A stretch of 64,000 nucleotides of DNA from Stomoxys calcitrans (lineage: Eukaryota > Arthropoda > Insecta > Diptera > Muscidae), in the NCBI RefSeq assembly GCF_963082655.1, contig NC_081553.1, forward strand, positions 230,379,754 through 230,443,753, read 5' to 3'. A model generated the notes under the pieces. The model worked only from the letters and a program-made list of their open reading frames with translations, did not search any database and had not been told where the DNA came from. Below are positions 21,750-35,166 of the stretch, one piece after another (positions within the stretch are counted from its first letter, which is position 1; each line of letters begins with the position of its first letter). Both the position numbers and the translations under genes were made by a program.

Positions 21750-23560
21750 GTCCATAACACATTTTTATAAGTTTTGAATGAACCATAAGATATAGAGCCG
21801 CTCGCCGCCCACATTTTCCCAATAATCGAAAAACTAAAAAAAAACCCAAATCCTCTTCTTGAAAATCGGATTTCGGTACTTATTCGAATTACTACTATAT
21901 TCGCATTAAAGTGGTTCCAGTTATTTTGTCACTTAATATAAAGAGAGTCATTAAATAAAAAAAAAAACAAAAACCATCTCTGCTTGCTTCATCCCAAAGC
22001 AGAGAATGAGAACATTGCTTTTATGGTCTTTTTTTTTTCTTCGTTGCAGGGCAAGGGAGATTTTATGATGACCATGGCTGGCCATGAAATCCTCATTAGT
22101 TATCAATTTCAAATATTTATTGCAGACGTCAGCGAGTGAGTGGCACATACTCCTCTGCATTGTCCCAGTTACACACAATCCCACACACACACACACACAT
22201 ATGACAACTAGTCCATGTCCTTTCTCTAAAGCCATGGCGTGGGATGAACTTGAAGAAGAATGAATATACAGTTATTTTGTTGGAAATAGGTTTTGTTTTT
22301 TGTTTTTGTCTTCATATGTACTCGTTGTCATATGTGTGTCGTCCTTCCGAGAAGAAGTTTTTCCATTCAATTCTATTATTTTATCATTTTCACGTTTTAT
22401 GGGTTTCATTACATTTTCTCAGTGTTGCTTATTCAGTTTCATTGTAGCTTTGGCCATTGATATTTATGATGGAGTTGTTGCCATTATGTTTGTTGTTGTT
22501 GTTATTGTTGAGTATATGACTTTATATGGCTATGTATATGGGATTGTTGGATTCTTCTCCCATTTCTTCTCTCATTCTTGTTTTAGAGTAGCAGAAGGTA
22601 GAATTGTGGTTGTGTTCGTTGTTCTTGTTGCCCTGTTATTTTGGGGGCTGTTGCTGAATAAGGCTTTTGGCACTTGGTTTGCTATTTTCGTAATGGTATT
22701 GGTGTTGAAGTAACTCGCCTATTGCGTGACTTGAAGATGTTGGTCAGTCCAGTCATTCAGTCATTTATTTTTTATTTATTTCATTTGTGCTCGTGCTTTT
22801 TTTTTTGGATCATTATTATTTTCATATGTGTGTGTGTGTGTGTGTATGATTGTGTTTATTCCTTTGCTATTCTGGCCATTTTAATGTTCATTGCAAACTG
22901 GTCTAGTTTGTGCTTATTTGTTGTTCTTGTTGTTGCTTTTGCTCATTAGTTACACACGGCTGTTATAATGCCATCAAGTTTATGGTGTTTAACATGTGGG
23001 TGTAACACGCACATTTACGTACATTGACTATGAATATGACCGCGACTAAAATGATTGCGGCTAAGGCAACTACAACTGCTGGCGATATCATCATCATAAT
23101 CTCCATACTCATCACCATCACCACCACCATCGTCATCGTTCTCCTTTCAACTCCTACCATGCCATATGTGTCATAGTTTAAAAATATACATACATTCAAA
23201 CTAATATGCAGATAGATAGATAGTAGGTGGAACTATATGTGCATTTGGGCTTTATTGCTGGCGTCCATCTTTCTCTCTGCCCCTCTCTCTTTCTCTCTCT
23301 CTCTGTATGTTGCAACATTTGCCGGTTGCACAGTGGTAGGAAATTTTCAAACGAAGTCTGGAACAACTGTAGTCTGGTTTTAACTTTAGCCTCCTTCCAC
23401 AAAATTAGGGGTAAACCGACTTCGTTGTTATTTTTAATGGACGAAACTGGTCTTGATTACCAGGTTGAGCGAATGTGTGAATGTCCTTAGACCAAAATTA
23501 ATATAAAATAAAATACACAAAAAGCACTTGCAATGACATTCAATGAATGTTCAAGTGCAC
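21750..23560. other. Single-copy DNA with microsatellites, no gene recognised
   Basis: Short AC and GT runs lie at about 22188-22199 and 22827-22845, with T- and TTG-rich stretches. Frames of up to 137 codons (near 22300-22713) are low-complexity hydrophobic translations of TTG/TTT-rich DNA without recognisable motifs. Confidence 0.35.
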
Positions 23561-23569
23561 AACATGGTA

Positions 23570-24945
23570 GTTATATTAAAATATAGACTGATCTGAACCA
23601 TATAGCAAAAGGATGTAGAAAAGCCTAACAAAGGTCACTATGCATAATTTCAGCGACATCGGACAATAAATACGCCTTCTATGGGCCCAAAACCTAAAAT
23701 CGAGAGATTGGTCTATATGGCAGATATAATCAAATCTGGACCGAACTGGGCCCAAGCTAAGAAGGACATCGAAGGTCCTAAAAGAACCTACTGTCCCAAA
23801 TTTCGGCGACATCGGACAATAAATGCGTCTTTTATGGGACCAAAGCTTTAAATCGGCAGATCGGTCTATATGGCAGCTATATTCAAATCTGGACCGATCT
23901 GCGCCAAATTAAAAAAGGATCTCGAAGGGCTTAACACAACTCACTGTCCCAAATTTTGGCAAAATCGAACAATCGTCTTTTATGGGCCCAAAACCTTTAA
24001 TTGAGAAATCGGTCTATTTGGCAGCTATTTCCAAATCTGGACCGATCTGCGCCAAATTGAAGAAGGGTGTCGAAGGGCCTAACACAACTCACTGTTCTAA
24101 ATTTTGGCACAATCGAACAATAAATGCGTCTTTTATGGGCTCAAAACCTTAAATTGAGAGATCGGTCTATATGGCAACTATATCCAAATCTGAACCGATC
24201 TGAACCAAATTAAAGAAAGATGTCAATGGGCATAAACTCACTGTCCCAAATTTCAGCAAAATCGGAAAATAAATGTGTTTTTTATGGGCCTAAGACCCTA
24301 AATCGGATGTTCGGTCTATATGGCAGCTATATCCAAATCTGAACCGATCTAGGCCAAATTGAAGAAGGATGTTGAAGGGCCTAACACAACTCACTGCCCC
24401 AAATTTCAGCAAAATCGGATAATAAATGTGGCTTTTATGGGCCTAAGACCCTAAATCGGCGGATCGGTCTATATGGCAGCTATATCCAAATCTGTACCGA
24501 TCTGGGCCAAATTGAAGAAGGATATCAAAGGGCCTAACACAACTCACTGTCCCAAATTTCAGCATAATTGGATAATAAATTTGGCTTTTATGGGCCTAAG
24601 ACCCTAAATCGGAGGATCGGTCTATATGGCAGCTATATCTAAATCTGTACCGATCTGGGCCAAATTGAAGAAGGAAGTCGAAGGGTCTAACACAATTCAC
24701 TGTCCCAAATTTCAGCAAAATCGAGTAATAAATGCGGTTTTTATGCGCCCAAGACCCTAAATCGGCGGATTGGTCTATATGGGGGGGCTATATCAAGATA
24801 TAGTCTGATATATCCCTTCTTCGAACTTAACCTGCTTATGGACAAAAAAATGGATCTGTGCAAAGTTTCAGCTCAATATCTCTATTTTTAAAGACTGTGA
24901 TTTTAACAGACAGACGGACGTATAAAAATGCTTTTAGAACAATAA
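23570..24945 (+). mobile_element. DINE-1-like type A array, about nine units
   Basis: The start of the AACACAAC phrase recurs at 23933, 24081, 24383 and 24536, giving a unit of about 148-153 bp. Each unit has a dyad GATCGGTC ... GACCGATC. The array ends with GGGGGGCTATATCAAGATAT, then AACAGACAGACGGACG at about 24907; the TA-rich core and terminus are missing. Confidence 0.8.
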
Positions 24946-24949
24946 CAAC

Positions 24950-26040
24950 AATGTTAAGAACGTCCCATTTTAATTTTTTTTTCAAAATCTTTCCGAACAA
25001 CAAAATCACTGTGCACAGTTACCGCACACACGGACACCCAAACATTCATTCGCCTTATTCTCAATCTCTCAAGAGAAAGTCATCTATGACACTCTCACCA
25101 CCCACCACTAACACCTTCAGCAACACCTCTTGCCACTGATTTACAACAAAAACAAAAAGACCAGAGCAAGAGGTCGAAAAGGAAAAACTATGCATGCATA
25201 TAGTATGAAATGAAAGAAGAAGAAGAGAAAAAGAAAACGTAAGACAAAGACAATAACAAGTGTGATGACTACAGAACCAAACATGCATATAAACCTGTCT
25301 GGATGGCAGCAGCAGCAGCAGCAGCGAGAGTAAGTAAATAGGTGTGTGTTGGTGTGTTTTGGGGTTTTTAGTGGGGAAGGGGGGAGAGGTCTGAGGCATG
25401 ATTTCATTACTTTAGTTTAGAGATGCCATAACAAGTATTTGTTTTAAAATTCTACTTGATTCAAGCCACTAACAGATATCCGCACCATCATCATTTGACG
25501 CTGTTCTCTTCCATAGAGAACATCTACTTACGCACACACACACACACACTCAAGCACTCCCACATGACATGCCATATTACTTACACAACACACACGTTAA
25601 GGTTGTCTTTCGCTTTGCAAACAACACCAACAGAACAGACCATTCAACTAAACGAATTAAAAATTAAAAATAATCATACGCCACATACTTCGTAGGCCAC
25701 ATGGCCTAGTGTATGGATGGCGTTTTTAAAAACAATTACAAAATGAATTTGCATTTTACATTGAATTGAATTGAAATGAAAGAAAAGAAAATAAAAACGA
25801 AAAATATGCAGCCTAAGGATTTGCTTAAATGAGAAAACATGCGAGTGATGCGGCATGTTAATGAAATGCTTACAAATAAAAGGAAGATATTGTGGATATA
25901 GCTATGCAAGGTGAATTTCAAAAGACAGAGGTGCAGGTTACATACAAGAATTTTAGAATATTTTAGTAAAACAGTGTTATGTGTGAATTTTTTATAAGTC
26001 ACGCTTAGATAGGCAGATACTAACAAAATGTAATTTTTAA
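24950..26040. other. Single-copy DNA with AC, CAG and A-rich tracts
   Basis: No gene is recognised. A CAG run lies at 25307-25325 and an AC run at about 25530-25548. The 112- and 88-codon minus-strand frames at 25061-25407 are Pro/Ser/Leu-rich low complexity. Confidence 0.35.
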
Positions 26041-26069
26041 AGAGGGGTTGAAGACGCCCCGGGTTATGG

Positions 26070-26235
26070 AAGGCGCCCTGGCAGCCGAGTGGGTAGCGTG
26101 GTCGGATTGCCAGTGAGTCGTGGATTCCGTTCCCACCAGAGACCTTGAGTAGCGACAGAGCTACTGTGGTATCACAATGGTCTTAACATTGTCTAAGTGG
26201 AGCTGTAAAGGACTGCCACTCTTACTTAACCTTAC
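26070..26235 (+). mobile_element. Second tRNA-derived SINE-like sequence
   Basis: GGCAGCCGAGTGGGTAGCGT resembles a tRNA A-box arm, and GGATTCCGTTCCCACC about 40 bases on resembles a B box. A unique body follows, with GTAAAGGACTGCCACTCTTA. It differs from the main SINE family here. A related A-box-like stretch (CCGGTAACCGAGGTGGTAAC) is at 27180. Confidence 0.45.
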
Positions 26236-26239
26236 CCAA

Positions 26240-27440
26240 CAATTATGGAGATTATACTCTTATAAGATTTAGGAACAATTGTTGCAATGCTTTTATGTAG
26301 ACCATATATCGCTGAAAGCGACACATATAAGTAGATTTAGCTCTTTAAACTTTGTATAGCCTTCTTTCTAAACAATTTGTACAATTTGACGAAGGAGATT
26401 GGAGATTTCCTTCTTTGAAACTTCCCTCAAATAATTTCCTCAACTCACATACCCATTTCCTCTATTTAATTGTCGCACTTTCTTCACTTCATTTTCATTT
26501 GAAGTTTTTTTTTTTTCTTTGGCAACTTTGATAAATTCTTTATTTTTAATTATTTTAAAAAAAGAGAAGAGAAGAGGAGTTTTTGATGTTGGTGACGATA
26601 ACCTTCACCTCATTCATTCATTCCATCCAATGAATGGTTGGTTGGTGTTTTGGTGTACATGTTGGCATTACACAAAACCAGGTATTCGTGTTTTAATTAA
26701 ATTTAGTTTTAATGAAAGATCTTTTCGTATTTTTTTTTTGCTATTGCTGCTGTTGTTGCTTTTGGCGTTGTAGTTTTTTCGTGGTTTTCGTTAGCCACCA
26801 AAAACTGTTGTGGCATTTCAATATGAAATGTTAACATGCAAGTGACTCATTTTGTGACCAATCGCTTTTGTTGTTGTTGCTGGTGTTGCTGTCCCACACC
26901 TCACCGCTTCATAGTTTTGAAATCGAATGTTGGAATTATTGGTTAACCTTCGATTGGCTTAAGGTTTTTTTTGCACAACAATTATTGAATTCTACTCGTT
27001 TTAATTAATTTTATAATGCAAGTGGTGATTAGTAAGCACAAAGGGAGAAAAACATTATAACCCAATATAAATCCACCTAAGTATTTTAATTAAAATTTTC
27101 AAATGTAATTAAAAATTATATTTAAGAGACTTTACGCATATTTTGAATGCATTTAAAGTTAATGAATAGATTTAAGCCTCCCGGTAACCGAGGTGGTAAC
27201 GTGCTTGGATTACCGCGCGACTGCGAATATTGCAGCGCTGAACTAAAGAAGTGAAAACAATCCACAATTTTTGAACTGAGCAGGAGGACATAGGCTTTAA
27301 GGAACATCTTGTTGTTGGTCCATATCTTTAATACTGTATGAGTTACAGAGACAAAGATATTCTGCGAAAGTAAGAACACACATGCTACCAAGACTAGTAA
27401 CCACCTTTCACATTTTTGAAGCACTGAAATCTGTAGGTAT
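26240..27440. other. Single-copy AT-rich DNA
   Basis: Nothing is recognised apart from short TTG-rich tracts near 26745 and 26870 and a weak tRNA-like fragment at 27176-27245. Confidence 0.3.
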
Positions 27441-27446
27441 GTCCCT

Positions 27447-27760
27447 GCAAATGCCAATTTGCCCATGAACATTACATTAAGAAAGAGGAGCAAACATATC
27501 ACATATGAGTGCTAACAGATTCAAGTTTAAGCTCAATGATAAAGGGCCTCCTTTTTATAGCCGAGTCTGAAACGGAGTGCCGCAATGCAACAGTTCTTTG
27601 GGGAGAAGTTTTTACATGGCATAGTACATCATAAATGTCGCCAGCATTAAGCGATGATAACCACCTCTGAAAATTTTTTCTGATGTTCTCGCCAGGATTG
27701 GAATCCAGTCGTTTAGGGTAATAGGCGTACATGCAAACCTCTGCGCTGCGATGGCCTCCA
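27447..27760 (-). mobile_element. tRNA-derived SINE, full length
   Basis: The minus strand starts GGAGGCCATCGCAGCGCAGA (A box) and carries a degenerate B box complementary to GATTGGAATCC near 27698-27708. The body and tail AATGTTCATGGGCAAATT match the other copies. Confidence 0.7.
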
Positions 27761-27934
27761 ACGAAGTCTCTAACGATATGTTCTCGAGGCAATTTTCTCC
27801 AAAAGCAGAAAATCTCGATGGAATTTTCCACTGGGTAGCTAAAACAAAGTGTTACCAAATCAAACCACCAATTTTTTTGTTTTTGCGTGAAAATATTTTT
27901 TATATATTCAAATGAGACCAAGTAAACCACCTTC

Positions 27935-29097
27935 CGTAATAATCCAATATATCGAAATATGGTCCGATTTGAACCAAAATCGACACGGACATTGAGTGGT
28001 CCAATAAATACAAGTCAATGTTCAATATTGCTTCAGTATTGGTCTTTTTGGCAGCTATATCCAAATATAGACCGATCTGAACCATATATGGCATAGATGT
28101 CGAAAAGCTTAACATAAGTCACTGTGGGAAATTTCAGCGAAATCGAATAATAAATATGTCATTTATGGGTCCAAGACCTAAAATCGAGAGATCGATTTAC
28201 ATGGTGGCTATATCCAAATCTGAACCGATCTGGCCCGTCTTCAAGAAGGATATCGAGGGGCCTAACAATGTCCTAAATTTCAGCAAAATCGAATAATAAA
28301 TGCGCCTTTTAGGGGGCCAAGACTTTAAATCGAGGGATCGGTCTATATGAGAGCTATATCCAAATCTGGACCGATCTGGGCCAAATTGAAGAGCTATGTC
28401 AAAAGGCCTATCACAACTCACTATCCCAAATTTCAGCGAAATCGGACAAAAAATGCGCCTTTTATGAGCCCAAGACCTTAAATTGAGAGATCGGTCTATG
28501 TGGCAACTATATCCAAATCTGAACCGATCTGGGTCATATTGAATAAGGATACCGAGGGGCCTTACATAATTCACTGTCCTAAATTTCAGCAAAATCGGAC
28601 AATAAATACGCCTTTTATGGGCCCAAAACCTTAAATCGAGAGATCGGCCTATATGGCAGCTATATTCAAATCTGGACCGATCTTGGCCAAATTGACGAAC
28701 GATGTCGAAGAGTTAATAGAACTGATTGTCCCAAATTTCAGCGATATCGGACAATATATGCGCTTTTTATGGGACCAAGACCTTAAATCGAGAGATCGGT
28801 CTATATGACAGCTATATCCAAATCTGGACCGATCTGGGCCAAATTAGAAAAAATATATCAAAGGGCCTAGCATAACTCACTGTTCCAAATGTTGGCAAAA
28901 TCGGACAATAAATGCGCCTTTTATGCGCAAAGAAAGGAAGGATATCAAGTGCCCTAACACAACTCACTATCCCAAATTGCAGCAAAATCGGATAATAAAT
29001 GTGGCTATTATGGGACTAAGACCTTAAATCGTCAGATCGGTCTATATGGTTGACAAAATGAAAATACCCCCATCCTTCGGTAGTGGGTACAAAATGT
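27935..29097 (+). mobile_element. DINE-1-like type A element lacking the GTCY core
   Basis: Seven or so type A units run from about 28010 to 29046. They pass directly into the element's terminal sequence GACAAAATGAAAATACCCCC and GGTAGTGGGTAC, with the (GTCY)n tract and TA core deleted. Confidence 0.7.
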
Positions 29098-29169
29098 GTG
29101 GTAGTAGTCTATATTTCAGAAATTATTCACTTTCCCTCGACATGACCACCTTTTATCGTGACTTTTTTC

Positions 29170-30421
29170 TGAGTAGGTTTGCGAAGTTCGGCAGGGCCGA
29201 ATCTTATATACCCTCGATCATAGATTGCATTTGTCGAGTTCTTTTACCGATATCTCTTTTAAGGCAAGCTAAGGATATTGGAGTTATATCAAGTTATGGT
29301 CCGATTCGGAATTGAATGTTGGAGACCATAGTAGAAGTCATTGTGTAAAATTTTAGCCAATTCGAGTAAGAATTGCGTCCTTTTATATGGGAGCTGTATC
29401 AGGCTATAGACTGATTCGGACCATATTTGACACGTATGTTGAAGGTCATGGGTGAAGCCGTTGTACAAAATTTCAAATCCAAATCGGATAATAATTACGC
29501 GCTCTGGAGGCTTAAGAAGTCAAGATCCCAGATCGGTTTAAATGTCAGCTAAATCAGGTTATGAATCCATTTGAACCATATTTGGCACAGTTGTTAGAAG
29601 TCATAACAAAACTCGTTATGCGAAATTTCAGCCAAATCGGATAAGAATTGCGCCCTCTAGTGGCTAAAAAAGTCAAGCTTCAAGATCGATTTATATGACA
29701 GCTATATCAGGTTATAGGCCGATTTAAACCATACTTAGCACAGTTGTTGGAAGTCATAACAAAAGACGTCATGCGAAATTTCAGCCAAATCGGATAAGAA
29801 TTGCGCCCTCTAGTGGCTCAAAAAGTCAAGATTCAAAATCTATTTATATGACAGCTATATTAGGTTATATATCAGGTTATGAATCCATTTGAACCATATT
29901 TGGCACAGTTGTTGGAAGTCATAACTTAACACTTCTGCAAAATTTCAGCCAAATCGGATAGGAATTGAGCCCTCTAGACGCTCAAGAAGTAAAGACCCCA
30001 GATAGGTTTTATATGACAGCTATATCAGGTTATGAACCGATTTCAACCATACTTAGCACAGTTATTGGAAGCCGTAATAAAACACCTCATGCAAAATTTC
30101 AGCCAAATCGGATAAAAATTCCGCTCTCTAGAAACTCAAAAGTCAAGATCCAAGATCGGTTTATATAGCTGCCATATCAAAGCATGGACCGATATAGTCC
30201 ATTTACAAAACCGACCTACACTGATATGAAGTATTTGTGCAAAATTTCAAAAGGCTAGCTTTACTCCTTCGAAAGTTAGCGTGCTTTCGACTGACAGACG
30301 GACGGACGGATCATTACGATCAAGAATATATATCCTTTTGGGGTCTTAGAAGAATATTTTGAGGAGTTACAAACAGAATGACGAAATAAGTATACCCCTA
30401 TGCTATGGTGGAGGGTATAAA
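29170..30421 (+). mobile_element. DINE-1-like type B element, near complete
   Basis: It starts with the head hairpin AAGTTCGGCAGGGCCGAATC at 29184. Six or so type B units (CAGTTGTTGGAAGTCATAAC, TTCAGCCAAATCGGATAAGA) follow at about 153 bp. Then come GACAGACGGACGGACGG at 30293, GATCAAGAATATATATCC, and the terminus CTATGGTGGAGGGTATAAAA. Confidence 0.8.
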
Positions 30422-30585
30422 AACAAATTGCAAGCTGCGCGGATGTAATGTACCGGTGTTTCGACTCATTCCATATAATGAATTTCTTCAGCGCTTGCGT
30501 CTTGTTTGAATGTTAAGGGTCTACAAATGTTCTAGAAGCTACAAAGCAGCTTCCAAAGCATGTTCCCAGCAATAAGCCTCATATA

Positions 30586-30824
30586 TTGGGTTGCCCAAAA
30601 AGTAATTGCGGATTTTTCATATAGTCGGCGTTGACAAGTTTTTTCAACGGCTTGTGACTCTGTAATTGCATTCTTTCTTCTGTCAGTTATCAGCTGTAAC
30701 TTTTAGCTTGCTTTAGAAAAAAAGTGTAAAAAAAAGTATATTTGATTAAAGTTCATTCTAAGTTTTATTAAAAATGCATTTACTTTCTTTTAAAAAATCC
30801 GCAATTACTTTTTGGGCAACCCAA
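30586..30824. mobile_element. Mariner-type MITE, 239 bp
   Basis: Near-perfect terminal inverted repeats begin TTGGGTTGCCCAAAAAGTAA, with about 30 matching bases at each end, flanked by TA duplications at 30584-30585 and 30825-30826. This terminus is typical of mariner-family elements. The interior has no coding capacity. Confidence 0.9.
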
Positions 30825-30829
30825 TAATT

Positions 30830-33720
30830 TGACGCCAGGCTGGATTGAAACGATTGAAGAACAGTCATCGCGATCACAGCTACCCATATACGATGTTCCG
30901 GAATCCACCACCTCTTCCGCTCTTTCGAATCAAACTTTTTTTACTATGGTGTAAGATCATGTGACGCCAGAAGAAATTAACTGTCGACATAACTGTCGAT
31001 AATAACTGTCGACTACGTTAAATCACCAAGTCCTGATTATGTATCAATGGCTGCATAACAAGCTGTGCCCGATTAACTGACTCCTTAGCTTAGGGAGATA
31101 TACTCTGCTTGTATCAGCATGTGGTACATATCTATGGAAAGCAGAGATAAAAAGGTCAATCCCAGGCAAAAGAAGGCCCAAGATTTTCGTACTATTGCTC
31201 TGATAATCTTTATACAGCCATATAATAAGGGCAAGTCCATTGAAACAGACTTTCAAGACCTATTCACCTACATACAGGGTTCTCTCGCTGTCAAGGAATA
31301 TATATTGGTAGGGTAATTACATTGAAAGTTCTTTAAGTAATGAAAAACCGACGCACAGTGGGATAGAATAAAAAAAAATAGTAAAAAATATGTCAAAAGA
31401 GAACGGATAGAGCCGATAGCTCTTTGAAATTTGGTTGGAGCTGAGATGTTATTGAGATCATGTGCAAAATTTCAAGGCCCTAGGTAGTCCGGGCGCCTCT
31501 TGGCGGGGCAAACAAAAATTCTAAGAAAAAATTTAATAAAAATATTTTAATAATTCTCTTTGAAATTTGCAGATAAAAGTGTCCTGGAAAAACCAAAAAT
31601 AAATTCTGTCCGAATTTTTTCCCAAAAACACCCATTTCAGGTCGAAACGTTTTCAAAATAAGAATTTTTCAGTAAATTTGCCAGAAGGTCGGACAGCGCT
31701 AGCTTGACTTAAAATGTCACCATATCAACAAGGGATATTTTAAACCAATATTTCAGCTAGTTCCAAACGCCCATCTCATGGTAGAGGTTATCAAAATTGA
31801 GTTCCAGAGAAAAAGCTCTTATTTCGAACCGAATATGAGTCAACCAATAACACAACAATTTGTTTCATTCTACAAAAGCCATATCCACTGATTTTTGGTA
31901 AATTTGAGTAACAAATCCATTTGATATTCTGATAAAACCACCTTATCAAACATAACCTAAATGCCCAAAATGTTTGAGTTTTTCCCTTCAAATTGTCAAT
32001 ATTTTCCTTCGAGTCATTTATTTTAATATCAAAACAAAACCCGAAAAATTCCATTAACACGTATCAGGGCATGCTATGCAACTCACTAAGTATTCACATA
32101 AGACTTTGTATGGGCACTGTACCTCAGGCCCAGGCGATTAGTTGGTATATGAAACACAATGAACCCAAAATGTCTTTAGTTTTGGGTCAGAAAACAGATT
32201 TCAGATTGTTTGGCCTTCAACAACAATATCAACGTCCTGCCATGGCGTTTGCCTACCCCAACGTTGAACAAATGACGACAATCCAAAGTGAAAATTAATT
32301 GTCTACCCTCGTGTGGGGAGGGCCAAAACAGGGTGAACAGGGGGTTGGCAAAGAGTATGGGGGTTGGAAAAATAAAGACATAAGGATTAAAGTGACTTGC
32401 AATGCTTAGGCAAAAGGTCGGTCAAGCCAACGCATTAGAACTTTGAACATTAGCAGGCCCTTGGCCTGTGTTGAAAAGGCAGCCATACTGCTTAATTTGT
32501 TCGAGGGAATAACAACAACAACAGCAGCAGCAGTGAGAGCGACATTGGCCCGCGCGTTCCAATTCCAAATCGAAATGTTATACTTTCCCAGGAGCCAAGT
32601 ATTAGATAAACAAACACTTTCCATAACAACTACAACGATAACAACAGCAATTGAGCAAAGTGCCACTAGACGTATGATTAATGTGTATTTATTTAAGAAA
32701 ATTCCAACAACCGCCCCCCTGGCACCCATACATTAAACCACCCATCCTTGAACAGACGACAGGATGTGAGTACTGGAACCAAAACACAAGCAAAAAAGGA
32801 TAACAAGTGACGCAAGGCCCCACGGAATAGATTTGTTGCTGTTGTTGTAGTGTCTTGTAGCAGGGTTAGGAGACATAGGCTCAAAACCAAACCACTGGTG
32901 GTTTCTTACTTGGTCGTTTGCCTATTTTGTTTGTCGGAAGTCTGAGCGGCATATGTTCAAATGTTTTATGAGCCAATTTATTCAAATAACATCAGATGGA
33001 ATCTTTTCTATTTTTTTTTTGCCTTTTTAAAGTTCTATGAAGGAAAATACCCCCGCCGCGCACACCGAGAAACATAAAGACACTACTCGGTCAGAGACAT
33101 AGAAAAGACGACCAATTAATTGCAGAAAAAGGCTCAGACACTTTTATATACACACACAAACCCTCATAGCGTATCCTCTCCCCCACCTAAAAAACTATCC
33201 TAACAACAAAAACGAAAACAACCAACCTAGAAGGATATTTTTTGCGACGACACCGCACACTTCATTCACGCACATGCCTTCTCCCACACACACACACACA
33301 GGCATACTACGAAACATTGGCCAAAAGACTAAAGGACACCCGCACAAAGGAGATCCAACAAAAAAAATTATACACATAAAACAAACAGCAAAGCAAGAGG
33401 AGCAGGCAAAAAGCAGCGAGAGAACAAATACTCAAAAGAAAACGAAGACAAGGAAACAAAAAACGTCTACACTGACACGACAAAGTCAAAGACAAAAACA
33501 AAGCCAAAGACACCGTAAACGGCGACGACAACGACCACAACATCGACAGCGACAACAACAACGATGGGAAAAACAAAACAACAACAAACAACAATATCAC
33601 GACGCTGACAAAAACCAAACAAAATAAAAACAAGTACATAAAACGGCATTCATTTCGGTTGGGACGACTTTTGTAGACCCAACAGCATAGTTCGTATTTG
33701 TTTAACAGTTTTTCAAGGAT
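30830..33720. other. Mostly single-copy DNA, no gene recognised
   Basis: 31340-31510 shares an old repeat with 10165-10400. 32400-32740 is a GC-richer CAN-repeat segment, open in both strands, that could be regulatory or an unrecognised exon. 33288-33300 is a short AC run. 33400-33600 is A-rich with CAA/GAC repeats. Confidence 0.3.
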
Positions 33721-33861
33721 ATAGAAGGGTTTTAATGGGAGCTATATCAGGCTCAAGAGTAATTTGCACCATACTGAATGTAGATGCTGGTAGTTGGAAT
33801 GCAACACCATGAAAACAATTTCATCCACATCAGTCTATAATTACGAAACCGTGAATTTCCA
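33721..33861 (+). mobile_element. DINE-1-like type B remnant next to the minisatellite
   Basis: GGGAGCTATATCAGGCTCAA and GTTGGAATGCAACACCATGA are a diverged type B unit. It ends in CACAGACGGACATAG, the place where a (GTCY)n tract normally starts, and the 19-bp array begins there. Confidence 0.6.
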
Positions 33862-35166
33862 CAGACGGACATAGGACGGATAGATGGACGTAGGACAGGC
33901 AGACGGACATAGGACAGATAGACGGACATAGGACAGATAGACGGACGTAGGACGGATAGACGGACGTAGGACGGATGGACGGACTTAGGACGGATAGACG
34001 TACGTAGGACGGATAGACGGACGTAGGACGGATAGACGGACGTAGGACGGATAGACGGACGTAGGACGGATAGACGGACGTAGGACGGATAGACGGACGT
34101 AGGACGGATAGACGTACGTAGGACGGATAGACGGACGTAGGACGGATGGACGGACGTAGGACGGATAGACGGACGTAGGACGGATAGACGGACGTAGGAC
34201 GGATAGACGGACGTAGGACGGATAGACGGACGTAGGACGGATAGACGGACGTAAGACGGATAGACGGACGTAGGACGGATAGACGGACGTAGGACGGATA
34301 GACGGACGTAGGACGGATAGACGGACGTAGGACGGATAGACGGACGTAGGACGGATAGACGGACGTAGGACGGATAGACGGACGTAGAACGGATAGACGG
34401 ACGTAGAACGGATAGACGGGCGTAGGACGGATAGACGGACGTAGGACGGAAAGACGGACGTAGGACGGACGTAGGACGGACGTAGGACGGACGTAGGACG
34501 GATAGATGGACGTAGGACGTATAGACGGACGTAGGACGGATAGACGGACGTAGGACGGATAGACGGACGTAGGACGGATAGACGGACGTAGGACGGATAG
34601 ACGGACGTAGGACGGATAGACGGACGTAGGACGGATAGACGGACGTAGGACGGATAGACGGACGTAGGACGGATAGACGGACGTAGGACGGATAGACGGA
34701 CGTAGGACGGATAGACGGACGTAGGACGGATAGACGGACGTAGGACGGATAGACGGACGTAGGACGGATAGACGGACGTAGGACGGATAGACGGACGTAG
34801 GACGGATAGACGGACGTAGGACGGATAGACGGACGTAGGACGGATAGACGGACGTAGGACGGATAGACGGACGTAGGACGGATAGACGGACGTAGGACGG
34901 ATAGACGGACGTAGGACGGATAGACGGACGTAGGACGGATAGACGGACGTAGGACGGATAGACGGACGTAGGACGGATAGACGGACGTAGGACGGATAGA
35001 CGGACGTAGGACGGATAGACGGACGTAGGACTGATAGACGGTCGTAGGACGGATAGACGGACGTAGGACGGATAGACGGACGTAGGACGGATAGACGGAC
35101 GTAGGACGGATAGACGTACGTAGGACGGATAGGCGGACGTAGGACGGGTAGACGGACGTAGAGCGG
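33862..35166. repeat. 19-bp minisatellite, about 68 units
   Basis: The unit is GACGGATAGACGGACGTAG (19 bases). Interior units are nearly all identical, while the outer units (33862-33990 and 35025-35166) are diverged. A block of four shortened 11-bp units lies near 34455-34500. Because 19 is not a multiple of 3 and the unit makes no minus-strand stop, long minus-strand frames of 449 and 478 codons arise as artefacts. The protein period of 19 residues equals three DNA units. Confidence 0.95.

Noticed and set aside
25061..25407. Pro/Ser/Leu-rich frames of 88-112 codons
   Set aside because: Low-complexity translation of CAC/CTC-rich DNA, with no conserved motif and no splice support.
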